Below are positions 1-7,890 of a stretch of 53,621 bases of DNA, one piece after another. This DNA is from Dankookia rubra (GTDB lineage Bacteria; Pseudomonadota; Alphaproteobacteria; Acetobacterales; Acetobacteraceae), in contig NZ_SMSJ01000040.1 in NCBI RefSeq assembly GCF_004355005.1, forward strand, positions 1-53,621, read 5' to 3'. The position numbers and the translations under genes were made by a program. Position 1 is the first letter of the stretch; the number at the start of each line of letters is the position of its first letter. The notes under the pieces are model-generated. The model saw only the letters and a list, made by a program, of their open reading frames with translations. It was not told the origin of the DNA and did not search any database.

Positions 1-1
1 C

Positions 2-187
2 GCGGCCGGCGCCGGGCTGGCCTCTGCCGCACGGGACGCCGCCGCCGCCGCGGAGGCGGGCGCCGAGGCCACCGCCAGCATGCAGCCGCGCCTCGGCCGG
101 GCCAGCTATCTCGGCGCGCGGGCGGTCGGCGCGCCGGATGCCGGGGCGGCGGCGGTCGCCATCTGGCTGCGCGCCGTCACCGGCTAG
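2..187 (+). CDS. DhaL-like (DAK2 domain) protein, C-terminal end, partial
   Basis: Only the last 61 codons lie in the window; the gene enters from the left edge in frame 2 and ends at TAG 185-187. The residues ATASMQPRLGRASYLG, followed by an Ala/Gly-rich helix with a GAPDAGAAA motif, match the end of the DAK2 domain. In DhaL or the C-terminal half of dihydroxyacetone kinase this domain binds ADP/ATP and phosphorylates dihydroxyacetone. Whether it is a separate DhaL subunit or the end of a single-chain kinase cannot be told from this fragment. Family assignment is by motif recognition only. Confidence 0.75.
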   Translation, partial: AAGAGLASAARDAAAAAEAGAEATASMQPRLGRASYLGARAVGAPDAGAAAVAIWLRAVTG

Positions 188-265
188 GGTCGTCCCTGCC
201 CCGGCCATCTCGACGTGGCGGGGGCAGCAGGGGGCGGGCGGGGTCGACGCGGCGCCGGCGCCGGA

Positions 266-1315
266 TCAGTTCAGCCGCGCCGCCTGGGCCATGACCTCGA
301 TCGCCTCCGGCTGGCGGGACCGCACGGTCAGCGCATCGGCGCCGCTGTCCTCCCAGGCGCGGTAGCGTTCGCGCACCCGCGCCGGCGGGCCGACCAGCGA
401 CTTCATGTCCACCCATTCGTCCGGCACGGCGGCGATTGCCTCCTCCTTCCGCCCGGCGAGGTAGAGCTCCTGCACGCGCTCCGCAGCCTCGCCGAAGCCG
501 CGGCGGATCATCTGGTCCTTGTGGAAGTTCTTGTCGCGGTGGCCCATGCCACCGACATAGAGCGCGACTTCCGGCTTCAGCTCGGCCAGCGCCGCCCGGA
601 CGTCCTCGGCGACCTTCACATGCACCGAGGCCTGGATGGTGAAGTCGGCGCGGGACTTCGGCCGCCCGGTGCGTTCGGTGGCGCGGCGGAAGCCTTCCTC
701 AAGCCAGGGGGCGTATTCCTCCATGGCGCCGGGGACGAAGCCCATCGGCAGCCAGCCATCGGCGATCTCGGCGGTCAGCTTCACCGTGCTCTCGTTGCCG
801 GTAGCCAGGTAGATCGGGATCTCCGGGTTCATGTGCAGGATGGATTTCAGCGGCTTGCCGACGCCCATCGCGCCCTCCCCCGTGTAGGGCAGGCTGATCT
901 CGCGGCCCGCATGCGTCACCGGCGCCTCGCGGCGGAAGATCTTCCGCATGATCTCGGCATAGTCCTTCAGCCGATAGTAGGGACGGCCCCAGGGCTCGCC
1001 GTACCAGCCCTCGACGATCTGCGGGCCGGAGACGCCGAGCCCGGCGATGAAGCGGCCGCCGCCGGCCATCGCATCCACCGTCGCCGCCGACATGGCCGCA
1101 TTGGCCGGCGTGCGCGCCGCGAGCTGCATGATCCCGGTGCCGAGCCGGATGCGCTTCGTCAGCGCCGCGAGATAGGCCAATGGCGTCACCGCGTCCGAGC
1201 CATAGGCCTCCGCCGTCCAGACTGTGTCGTAGCCGAGTTCCTCGGCGCGCTGCACCAGCGCGACCGGGATGTCGAGCTGCGCGCCGGAATAGCCGATCGA
1301 GAGGCCGAGCTTCAT
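266..1315 (-). CDS. LLM-class (luciferase-like) F420/flavin-dependent oxidoreductase
   Basis: A 349-residue TIM-barrel oxidoreductase of the bacterial luciferase superfamily. The start MKLGLSIGYSG, the strand IRLGTGIMQLAARTP (roughly residues 56-70) and GGRFIAGLGVSGPQ are typical of the subgroup related to mycobacterial Rv3520c, which is predicted to use coenzyme F420. ATG at 1313-1315 is chosen because family homology begins at this Met, although the frame stays open further upstream. The gene diverges from the SDR at 1431 with about 115 bp between starts, enough for both promoters. The substrate is unknown, and use of F420 rather than FMN is inference from subgroup resemblance. Confidence 0.85.
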   Translation of the reverse strand: MKLGLSIGYSGAQLDIPVALVQRAEELGYDTVWTAEAYGSDAVTPLAYLAALTKRIRLGTGIMQLAARTPANAAMSAATVDAMAGGGRFIAGLGVSGPQIVEGWYGEPWGRPYYRLKDYAEIMRKIFRREAPVTHAGREISLPYTGEGAMGVGKPLKSILHMNPEIPIYLATGNESTVKLTAEIADGWLPMGFVPGAMEEYAPWLEEGFRRATERTGRPKSRADFTIQASVHVKVAEDVRAALAELKPEVALYVGGMGHRDKNFHKDQMIRRGFGEAAERVQELYLAGRKEEAIAAVPDEWVDMKSLVGPPARVRERYRAWEDSGADALTVRSRQPEAIEVMAQAARLN

Positions 1316-1430
1316 CTTGGCAATCCTTCCCCGAAAGGTGTCGTTCTTGCCGGGCAGGCTGGCGCGCCCCCTGGCGGATGGCAAGCCGGCGCCGACCCGG
1401 TACAAGGACCCGGCGACAGGAGTAGGCGAG

Positions 1431-2186
1431 ATGGCGGGAAGCCTCGACGGCAAGGTGGCCCTGGTGACCGGGGCCGGGCGCAACATCGGCCGCGCCATCG
1501 CGCTGCGGCTGGCGCAGGACGGCGCAGCGGTGGTGGTGAACGGCCGCGCCGACCAGGCGGCGATCGAGGCGGTCGCGGAGGAGATCCGTACCATGGGCGG
1601 CCGGGCCATGACCTGCCTCGCCGATGTGTCCGACCAGGGCGCGGTGGCGTGCATGGCAGGGGCGGTGGAAGCGGAATGGGGCGGCGTCGACATTGCCATA
1701 TCCAATGCCGGCTTGCGGCGGCAGACCGGCTTCCTCGACATCTCGCTTGCCGAGTGGCGGGAGATCATGTCGGTGGCGCTCGACGGCGCCTTCATCCTGG
1801 CGCAGGCGGTGGTGCCGCAGATGATCCGCCGCGGCGGCGGCAGCTTCGTCGCGCTGTCCGGCATCTCGACCCATCTCGGCACGCCGAACCGGGCGCATGT
1901 CTCGGCCTCGAAGGCCGGGCTCGAGGGCCTGGTGCGGGCGATGGCGGTGGAACTCGCGCCGCAGGGCATCCGCTGCAATTGCGTGGCGCCCGGGGCGATC
2001 GACACGGTGCGCGGCGCCTCGGCCGGCGCCATGCCGAACACGCTGCGGGAGGCCGGCATTCCGCTGGGGCGAAAGGGCTCGGTGGAGGAGATCGCCGCCG
2101 TGGTCCGGATGCTGGTGGGGCCGGAGAGCGGCTTCGTCACCGGCCAGACCATCCATGCCAATGGCGGCGCCTTCCTCGGCCACTGA
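1431..2186 (+). CDS. SDR-family protein lacking the catalytic tyrosine
   Basis: A 251-residue Rossmann protein of the short-chain dehydrogenase/reductase family. The nucleotide-binding motif TGAGRNIG is at about residues 13-20, SNAG replaces NNAG, the Ser motif is ALSGIS, and the end is the usual GQTIHANGGAF. The active site normally reads Tyr-x-x-x-Lys, but here it reads HVSASK, so the position four before the Lys is Val. ATG 1431 is chosen because AGGAG lies about 8 nt upstream and homology begins there. It precedes the thiolase-like gene by 76 bp on the same strand and may act in the same pathway. With the Tyr missing, either the activity is lost or another residue serves. Confidence 0.85.
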   Translation: MAGSLDGKVALVTGAGRNIGRAIALRLAQDGAAVVVNGRADQAAIEAVAEEIRTMGGRAMTCLADVSDQGAVACMAGAVEAEWGGVDIAISNAGLRRQTGFLDISLAEWREIMSVALDGAFILAQAVVPQMIRRGGGSFVALSGISTHLGTPNRAHVSASKAGLEGLVRAMAVELAPQGIRCNCVAPGAIDTVRGASAGAMPNTLREAGIPLGRKGSVEEIAAVVRMLVGPESGFVTGQTIHANGGAFLGH

Positions 2187-2262
2187 GACGCGGTGGCTGG
2201 CGGGCCGGACGGAATGCGATAGGCTTCGCCCAAAGGCACGCGACGTGCCGATGGGAGGGCGC

Positions 2263-3447
2263 ATGACCGAGCGCACGTTGCGCGGCAAGGTGGCGATCGC
2301 CGGGATCGGCGAGACCATCTACTACAAGCACGGCCAATCGCCGGATGCCGAGTTCAAGCTGGCGCTGCAGGCGATCCTCGCCGCCTGTGAGGATGCCGGG
2401 ATCGACCCGCGCGAGGTGGATGGCTTCGCCTCCTATGGCGGCGACCGGTCCGACGCGCCGCGGCTGGCGGCGGCGCTCGGGGTGCATGAGCTGCGCTTTT
2501 CCAACATGCATTGGGGCGGCGGCGGCGGCGGGGTGGCGGCGGCGGTCGCCAATGCCGGCGCGGCGGTGCATTCCGGCATGGCGAATTGCGTCATCGCCTT
2601 CCGCTCCCTCGCCCAAGGGCAGTTCGCCCGCTACGGCCGCGCCAATTCGCTGGCTTCGGTCAGCGGCGACGACGCCTTCCTCGCGCCCTACGGCCTGATG
2701 TCGCCGGCGCAGCGCTTCGCCATGAAGATCACCCGCTTCATGACCGACCACGACATCCGGCACGAGGCGCTGCGGGCCATCGCCATGGCATCCTACCACC
2801 ATGCGCAGACCAATCCGCGCGCGGTGATGTACGGCCGGCCGCTGACCGAGGCGAAATACGACGCCTCCCGCTGGATCATCGAGCCGTTCCATCGGCTGTT
2901 CGACTGCTGCCAGGAGAACGACGGCGCCGGCGCGGTGCTGGTCGTGCCAGCCGACCGCGCGAAGGACCTGCCGCACAAGCCGGTCTACCTGCTCGGCGCG
3001 GCGCAGGGCGGGCATCACCGCAGCGCCGCGCCGGTGCACAATGCGCCCGACTATGCCTCGGCCCATTTCAAGACGGTGGCGCGGAACATGTGGGAGATGG
3101 CCAAGCTCGGCCCGAAGGACGTGGACATCGTGCAGGCCTACGAGAATTTCACCGGCGGCGTGCTGCTGAGCCTGGTGGAGCACGGCTTCGTCGATCCGTC
3201 GACGGCGAACGACGTCCTCAGCCTGGATAACCTGAAATTCGATACCGGGAAGATGCCGATGAACACCAGCGGCGGCAACCTGGCGGAATGCTACATGCAC
3301 GGGCTGGAGATGGTGAACGAGAATGTCCGCCAGTTGCGCGGCACCGCCAGCAACCAGGTGGCCGACCCGCAGGTCGCCGCCGTCCTCGGCGGCCCGATGG
3401 TGACGCCGGTCAGCAGCCTCGTTCTCGGCACGGAGGCCACCCTGTGA
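2263..3447 (+). CDS. Thiolase-like / SCP-x-type acyl-CoA protein
   Basis: A 394-residue protein with the thiolase fold, in the subgroup annotated as acetyl-CoA acetyltransferase or lipid-transfer-protein thiolase. Visible landmarks are VAIAGIGET at the N-terminus, QENDGAGAVLVV mid-protein, and SGGNLAECYMHGLEMV near the C-terminus where the second catalytic region lies. Where ordinary thiolases carry the nucleophilic Cys (around residues 85-90) this protein has a run of six glycines and no Cys. Start ATG 2263 follows GGGAGG by about 4 nt. Its stop overlaps the GTG start of the DUF35 gene, a pairing known for thiolase-like aldolases and their OB-fold partners. It may therefore make or break C-C bonds on CoA esters as an aldolase rather than a classical thiolase (inference). 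Confidence 0.85.
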   Translation: MTERTLRGKVAIAGIGETIYYKHGQSPDAEFKLALQAILAACEDAGIDPREVDGFASYGGDRSDAPRLAAALGVHELRFSNMHWGGGGGGVAAAVANAGAAVHSGMANCVIAFRSLAQGQFARYGRANSLASVSGDDAFLAPYGLMSPAQRFAMKITRFMTDHDIRHEALRAIAMASYHHAQTNPRAVMYGRPLTEAKYDASRWIIEPFHRLFDCCQENDGAGAVLVVPADRAKDLPHKPVYLLGAAQGGHHRSAAPVHNAPDYASAHFKTVARNMWEMAKLGPKDVDIVQAYENFTGGVLLSLVEHGFVDPSTANDVLSLDNLKFDTGKMPMNTSGGNLAECYMHGLEMVNENVRQLRGTASNQVADPQVAAVLGGPMVTPVSSLVLGTEATL

Positions 3448-3893
3448 GCACCGCACTTCCCGCCGGCCTGCCCGCCCCTGCCATCGAGCCCCTCACCCAG
3501 CCCTACTGGGACGGCACCCGCGCCGGCCGGCTGGTGGTGCAGCGCTGCCGCGGCTGCGGCAAGCATCAATGGGGGCCGGAATGGGTCTGCCATCGTTGCC
3601 ATTCCTTCGACCTGGGCTGGGAGGAGGTCGCGCCGCGCGGCAGGATCTGGTCCTGGCAGCGGCCGCACCACCCGGTGCATCCGGCGCTGAACGGCCATGG
3701 GCCCTATACCATCGTGTTGGTCGAGCTGCCGGATGCGGATGCCATCCGCATGGTCGGCAACCTGCTCTGCCCGCCCGATGCGCCGGTGAGCATCGGCGCC
3801 GAGGTCGAGGCGGTGTTCGAGCCGCACGACGCGGCGACGCCGCCCTATACGCTTGTGCAGTGGCGGTTGGTCGGCCAGTCCGCCCCGGCCTAG
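3444..3893 (+). CDS. Zn-ribbon/OB-fold (DUF35) partner protein
   Basis: A 149-residue protein with an N-terminal rubredoxin-like zinc ribbon (Cys35-x2-Cys38 and Cys49-x2-Cys52, within CRGCG and VCHRCHS) followed by the DUF35 OB-fold, with GRIWSWQRPHHPVH and YTIVLVELPDADAIRMVGNL. DUF35 proteins bind acyl-CoA and form complexes with thiolase-like enzymes. The GTG start at 3444 overlaps the upstream TGA (GTGA), strong evidence for translational coupling to the thiolase-like gene at 2263. It converges on, and overlaps by 4 bp, the end of the decayed ABC transporter gene on the other strand. Confidence 0.9.
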   Translation: MSTALPAGLPAPAIEPLTQPYWDGTRAGRLVVQRCRGCGKHQWGPEWVCHRCHSFDLGWEEVAPRGRIWSWQRPHHPVHPALNGHGPYTIVLVELPDADAIRMVGNLLCPPDAPVSIGAEVEAVFEPHDAATPPYTLVQWRLVGQSAPA

Positions 3894-4829
3894 CGGCAGG
3901 CGGCTTCGCGACCGCCCGGAAAGCGCCGCAGCGGCGGCATCTCCACCCCGCAGCGGTCGATGCCGGCGGGGCAGCGGCCGTGGAGGCGGCAGGCATTCGG
4001 GTCCGGGTCGATCGGGCGCTTCGGGTCGCCCGCCAAGCGCAAGGCATCGGCCCGCACGCCGTCCAGCCGCGGCACCGCGGCGACCAGGCCGCGCGTATGG
4101 GGATGCAGCGGCGCGCCGAAGACGGCATGCGCCGGCCCGACCCCGACGATGCGGCCGAGATACATGACGACGACGCAATCCCAGAGCAGCGGCACCACGT
4201 TCAGGTCGTCGATGACGACGACGTAGGAGATTCCGAGCGTCTCGCGCAGCGCCACCGGAAACTGCGGGATGGTGACCTGGACCGAGACATCGAGCGCCAC
4301 GGTGGGTTCATCGAGCACCAGCAGGTCCGGCCGCGGGCCGGTCGCGCGGGCGATCCCGCCGCGGGCGCGCTGGCCACCGGAAAGCTGGTGCGCGAAGCGG
4401 TAGAGCAATGCCAGCGGCAGCCCGCAGAGCGCCGCCGCTTCTTACACCTTCATGCAGCGCCACGCCCGAAAGGCCCGTCATCTGCCGCAGCGGATCGGCG
4501 ATGGCATCCGCCTCGGGGAAGCGCGGGGGGATGCTGTCCCCGGCATCCTGGACGACGATCTGGATGCGGGCGCGGCCCGGATCGCGGGCGGAGGCCTTCG
4601 CCGGCAGGGCCGAAAGCTCGCGCGTGCCGAAGCGGATCGACCCCGCCGTCGGGCGGGTCAACCGGGCGATCAGCCGCACCAGGGTCGACCTGCCGCAGCC
4701 GGACTCGCCGACCAGCGCCAGTGTCTCGCCGCGGCCGACGCTGGAGGCGACGCGGTCGAGCGCGCGGACAATGCCGGAGCCGGTGCGGATTTCGACGGAA
4801 AGGTCAGTGACGTCCAGGACTGCCGTCAT
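3890..4829 (-). pseudogene. Decayed oligopeptide-type ABC transporter ATP-binding protein
   Basis: The reading frame is split. From ATG 4827-4829 it encodes the N-terminal half with a Walker A region reading GESGCGRST, the invariant Lys replaced by Arg, and a degraded Q-loop. Around 4440-4450 the homologous sequence switches to another frame next to an in-frame TAA. The second part carries the signature HQLSGGQRARGGIARA and Walker B LLVLDEPT. The H-loop region reads VVVIDDL, without the usual SHDL His. The Cys-rich C-terminal tail of Opp/Dpp ATPases is recognisable near the end. Frameshift plus loss of the Walker Lys and H-loop His argue for genuine decay rather than a sequencing error. It overlaps the permease remnant at 4826 by 4 bp (ATGA), the normal order of an intact dpp/opp operon. 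Confidence 0.85.
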
Positions 4830-5221
4830 GTCCGGCGTTTCGGGTCCAAGATATCCCGCACGCCATCGCCCAGCGGGTTGAAGCAGAAGACTCCCACCAT
4901 AAGCGTCGCGCCGGGAAGGAGCGCCACCCACCATGCGCCGGAAACGATGAAAGCGGCGCCCTCGGCCACCATGATGCCCCATTCCGGCGTCGGTGCGCAC
5001 ACGCCGAGGTTGATGAAGGACAGGTCGGCGGCATTGAGGATGGCATGGCTCATGGTCAGCGACATCTGCACCACCACGATCGGCAGGGTATTCGGCGCAA
5101 CCTGCAGCAGCAGCACGCCCATGTCGCAATGACCGACGATGCGCGCGGCATCGACGAAGCCGGCCTCCCGTCGCTGCACCGTCTCGGCCCGGGTGACGCG
5201 GACATCCGCTTTGACGGGCAC
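4826..5221 (-). pseudogene. N-terminally truncated DppC/OppC-type ABC permease remnant
   Basis: Only about the last 125 residues of a peptide-type ABC permease remain. They include the EAA-like loop (GFVDAARIVGHCDMG), the membrane segments after LPIVVVQMSLTMSHAILNA, and the characteristic end GDGVRDILDPKRR. Family members are around 280-300 residues, so the first half is missing; no start-proximal membrane segments or periplasmic loop are found upstream. Residues that are normally conserved are altered (for example LSFINLGVCAPTPEWG). It lies directly upstream of the decayed ATPase and must have shared its operon. Upstream of 5221 the sequence gives way to the 5' region of the TauD-like gene on the other strand. 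Confidence 0.8.
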
Positions 5222-5269
5222 CGAAGCTGCTCGCTAGGCTCGCGTTCCGCAGCCCAGGAAGATCCCGCC

Positions 5270-6274
5270 ATGGCCGGCAGCCTCGCATGCACCCATCCCC
5301 TGGCGGGCGCCAGCTTCGGCGGCCGCATCGAGGGCCCGGGCAATGCCGCGGCGCTGGTCGCGGCGGCGGAGGCAGCGCCCGAGGTTCTGCCCAGGGCCCT
5401 GGCCAAAGCGCACGGCCTGCTGCTGCTGCCCGCCATGGGAGCTATGGCCGAGGCCCCGGACCTGCTGCTCCGCCTCAGCCGCATCTTCGGGCCGGAGGTC
5501 GAGAACTACCGCACCACCGGCATGGCGCCCAACATGGTGCATCCGACGGTGCCGGAGATCTTCGTCGTTTCCAACACGCCGCCGGCCGACCGCCAGCCGC
5601 CGCCCCTGCCCGACCCGCCGCTGACCCCCGAGGGCCGGCTGCCCGTGCAATACCCGCATCGCCGGGGCTGGCACACCGACCAGAGCTACCGCCGCCCGCC
5701 GCCCGACGTCTCGCTCTTTCTCGCGGTTCTGCCGGTGCCGCAGGGCCAGGGGCAGACCCTGTTCGCCGATGGCATCGCGGCCCATGCGGCTCTGCCGGAC
5801 GCGCTGAAGGCGCAGGTGGCGGGGCTGGAGGGGTTGCATGTCGGCTCCTCCGCCGGCAGGCGGCGGGAAGCGGTGGCGGCCGGCCTGCCACCGCGTGCGC
5901 TGGCGCCGCGTGAAAGGCCGCAGCGCCAGCCGGTGGTGCGGATCCACCCGGTGACCGGGGAGCCGGCGCTCTACCTTTGCGAGCACGGCCAGATGGATTG
6001 GCTGGAAGGCCCCTTCGTCGGCATGGAGCCCGGCCCCAACGGCGCCGGCGCGGCGTTCCTGGACACGCTGGTGGCGCATCTCACCCAGCCGCAATTCGTC
6101 TACGTGCATGAATGGACGCCGGGCGACCTGGTGGTCTGGGACAACCGCTGCACCGTCCACGCTGCCACCTGGTTCGATGCGGCGAAGGAGGCGCGGGTGA
6201 TGTGGCGCACCACCGTCAGCGGCAATCCCGGCCTCGCCTATGCCGGCGAGGCGAGGAGCTGGCTGGCGGCTTGA
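5270..6274 (+). CDS. TauD/TfdA-family Fe(II)/2-oxoglutarate dioxygenase
   Basis: A 334-residue double-stranded beta-helix dioxygenase. The iron triad is visible: His135 and Asp137 in WHTDQSY and His297 in the VWDNRCTVHAAT segment. An Arg near residue 313 (VMWRTT) is placed to hold the 2-oxoglutarate carboxylate. Such enzymes hydroxylate small sulfonates, aryloxyacids or amino acids. ATG 5270 is chosen because AGGAAG lies about 8 nt upstream; sequence before it belongs to the decayed permease on the opposite strand. The stop at 6274 is 58 bp before the GST gene on the same strand, so co-transcription is possible. The substrate is not evident. Confidence 0.88.
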   Translation: MAGSLACTHPLAGASFGGRIEGPGNAAALVAAAEAAPEVLPRALAKAHGLLLLPAMGAMAEAPDLLLRLSRIFGPEVENYRTTGMAPNMVHPTVPEIFVVSNTPPADRQPPPLPDPPLTPEGRLPVQYPHRRGWHTDQSYRRPPPDVSLFLAVLPVPQGQGQTLFADGIAAHAALPDALKAQVAGLEGLHVGSSAGRRREAVAAGLPPRALAPRERPQRQPVVRIHPVTGEPALYLCEHGQMDWLEGPFVGMEPGPNGAGAAFLDTLVAHLTQPQFVYVHEWTPGDLVVWDNRCTVHAATWFDAAKEARVMWRTTVSGNPGLAYAGEARSWLAA

Positions 6275-6332
6275 CCCCGGCAGCTGCGGCGCAGCACCAT
6301 CCCGCGCGGCCTGCGCCGCGGGAAGGAAGGCC

Positions 6333-6998
6333 ATGGTGAACACGGCGGATGCGGGCGATCCGGAACGCCTGGTGCTGTTCGGCAGCTTCACCAGCAGTTC
6401 CAGCTACAAGCCGATGCTGTTCCTGGCGCTGTCGGGCCTGCCGTTTTCCTTCCGCACGGTGAACCTGAAGAACGGGGTGCAGAAGTCGCCGGACTACCTG
6501 GCGGTGAACCGCTACGGCCAAGTGCCCGCACTGCGGCATCGCGGGCTGACCGTGGTGCAGTCGAACGTCATCCTCGACTACCTGGCCCGCGCCACCGGCT
6601 GCTTCGAGGAAGCGGCGGAGCAGGCACGCTGGACGGCGCGGGAATGGCTCTCCTGGGAGTCCGATGCCATCACCAATGTTGCCAAGGTGCGGCACTACAG
6701 CCGCTTCCGCGCGGTGGACCCGGCGGTGATGAGCTACTTCCGGCCGCTCGCCGAAGCGGCATTGGGCTTCGTCGACACCGCGCTGGCGGATGGGCGGGAC
6801 TGGCTGGTGGACGGGGACGCGCCGAGCATCGCCGACATCGGCTGCTGGGGCCGCATGGTCTTCATGGCGGAAGGCGGGCTGGAGATCGCCCGCTGGCCGC
6901 ACCTGCAGCGCTGGGCGGCGCGGCTGCAGGCCTTGCCCGGCTTCGCCCTGCCCTACGACCTGATCCCGAAGAAGGATACGGAATTCGCCGGACGCTAA
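6333..6998 (+). CDS. Glutathione S-transferase family protein
   Basis: A 221-residue two-domain GST-like protein. The thioredoxin-like N-terminal domain runs from LVLFGSFTSSSSYKPM to about residue 80 and includes the cis-Pro element GQVPAL and the ESN-like motif VVQSNVILDYLA. The helical C-terminal domain carries the APSIADIG N-capping box. Start ATG 6333 follows GGAAGGAAGG. It is in line with the TauD-like gene. Bacterial GSTs of this kind often act in dehalogenation, ring cleavage or isomerisation, but nothing here fixes the reaction. A perfect-arm hairpin follows directly after the stop. Confidence 0.85.
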   Translation: MVNTADAGDPERLVLFGSFTSSSSYKPMLFLALSGLPFSFRTVNLKNGVQKSPDYLAVNRYGQVPALRHRGLTVVQSNVILDYLARATGCFEEAAEQARWTAREWLSWESDAITNVAKVRHYSRFRAVDPAVMSYFRPLAEAALGFVDTALADGRDWLVDGDAPSIADIGCWGRMVFMAEGGLEIARWPHLQRWAARLQALPGFALPYDLIPKKDTEFAGR

Positions 6999-7019
6999 GC
7001 GGCGCAGACCCTGTGCCGC
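6999..7019. terminator. Hairpin between convergent GST and SDR genes
   Basis: Nine-base arms 6999-7007 and 7011-7019 (one G-T pair) flank the three-base loop ACC, directly after the GST stop and 4 bp before the SDR stop on the other strand. There is no strong T-run on either side, so a role as a convergent terminator is inferred from position. Confidence 0.45.
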
Positions 7020-7023
7020 TCAC

Positions 7024-7776
7024 TCAATGGAAGACGCGGCCGGAATCGATGACCATGGTCTGGCCCGTCATCGTCCCGGTGCGGCAGAGCGTGACCACCA
7101 TGTCGGCACAGTCGTCCTTGTCCGCCGGCTTCTTCAGCAGCGAGGTGGCGGCCGAGCGTTCGATCATCTCCGGCCGCAGGTTGGCGGTGGCGCGGGTGCC
7201 GTCCAGCAGGCCGGGCGCGACGCAGTTCACCAGCGTCTCCGGCGCCAGCGCCACGGCCATGCAGCGCGTCAGGTGGATCAGCCCGGCCTTCGACACGGCA
7301 TAGGCGATGGAGGAGCCGACCGGGTGCAGCCCGGCGACCGAGGCGATGTTGACGATGCGGCCCTGCCCCTGCGCCTGCATCACAGGTGCCACCGCCTTGA
7401 TCAGCCGCATCGGGCCGGTGAGGTTCACCGCCATGATCCTGTCCCAGGCCTCGGCCGTCAGCCCTTCGAGGTCGGCAAAGGGAATCGCCTTGTTGTAGGC
7501 CGCGTCGTTGACCAGGATATCCAGCCGGCCGAGGCGCCGCGTCACCGCATCGACCAGCGTTGCGAGCGCCACGGCATCGGTGATGTCGCACCGGAAGGCA
7601 GCGGCATCGACCTGGTGCCGCGCGACGAGGTCACGCGCCACCTCTTCGGCCTGGTCACGGCTTTGGGCATACATCACCGCGACATGCACGCCTTCGCGCG
7701 CCAGCGCGTGGCAGATCCGCTGGCCGAGCCCGCCATTGCCGCCCGTCACCAGCGCGACCTTCCCCTTGAGGTCCAT
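7024..7776 (-). CDS. SDR-family oxidoreductase (3-oxoacyl-reductase-like)
   Basis: A 250-residue short-chain dehydrogenase with cofactor motif TGGNGGLG (about residues 13-20), the altered NAG region LVNDAAYNK, catalytic Ser in NIASVAG and an intact Tyr-x-x-x-Lys (YAVSK). The C-terminus GQTMVIDSGRVFH is typical of this fold. Start ATG 7774-7776 is preceded by GGGAGGAAGG at good spacing. It diverges from the sulfurtransferase gene at 7891 with a 114-bp intergenic region and converges on the GST gene. Substrate unknown. Confidence 0.88.
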   Translation of the reverse strand: MDLKGKVALVTGGNGGLGQRICHALAREGVHVAVMYAQSRDQAEEVARDLVARHQVDAAAFRCDITDAVALATLVDAVTRRLGRLDILVNDAAYNKAIPFADLEGLTAEAWDRIMAVNLTGPMRLIKAVAPVMQAQGQGRIVNIASVAGLHPVGSSIAYAVSKAGLIHLTRCMAVALAPETLVNCVAPGLLDGTRATANLRPEMIERSAATSLLKKPADKDDCADMVVTLCRTGTMTGQTMVIDSGRVFH

Positions 7777-7890
7777 CGACCCTTCCTCCCCCTCGCGGGT
7801 GCGCGCTCCGCCGGCGCGGCTTCCCGTTTCGGCCGGCAGAGTGCAGCCTGTGCCGACCGGCAGGCAAGCCGGACCAGGGAGGAACCCCGG

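Noticed and set aside
215-2266. A 683-codon plus-strand open frame
   Set aside because: It runs antisense to the LLM gene and out of frame with the SDR gene, with Arg/Pro/Gly-rich text and no family features. Such frames are typical of very high GC DNA.
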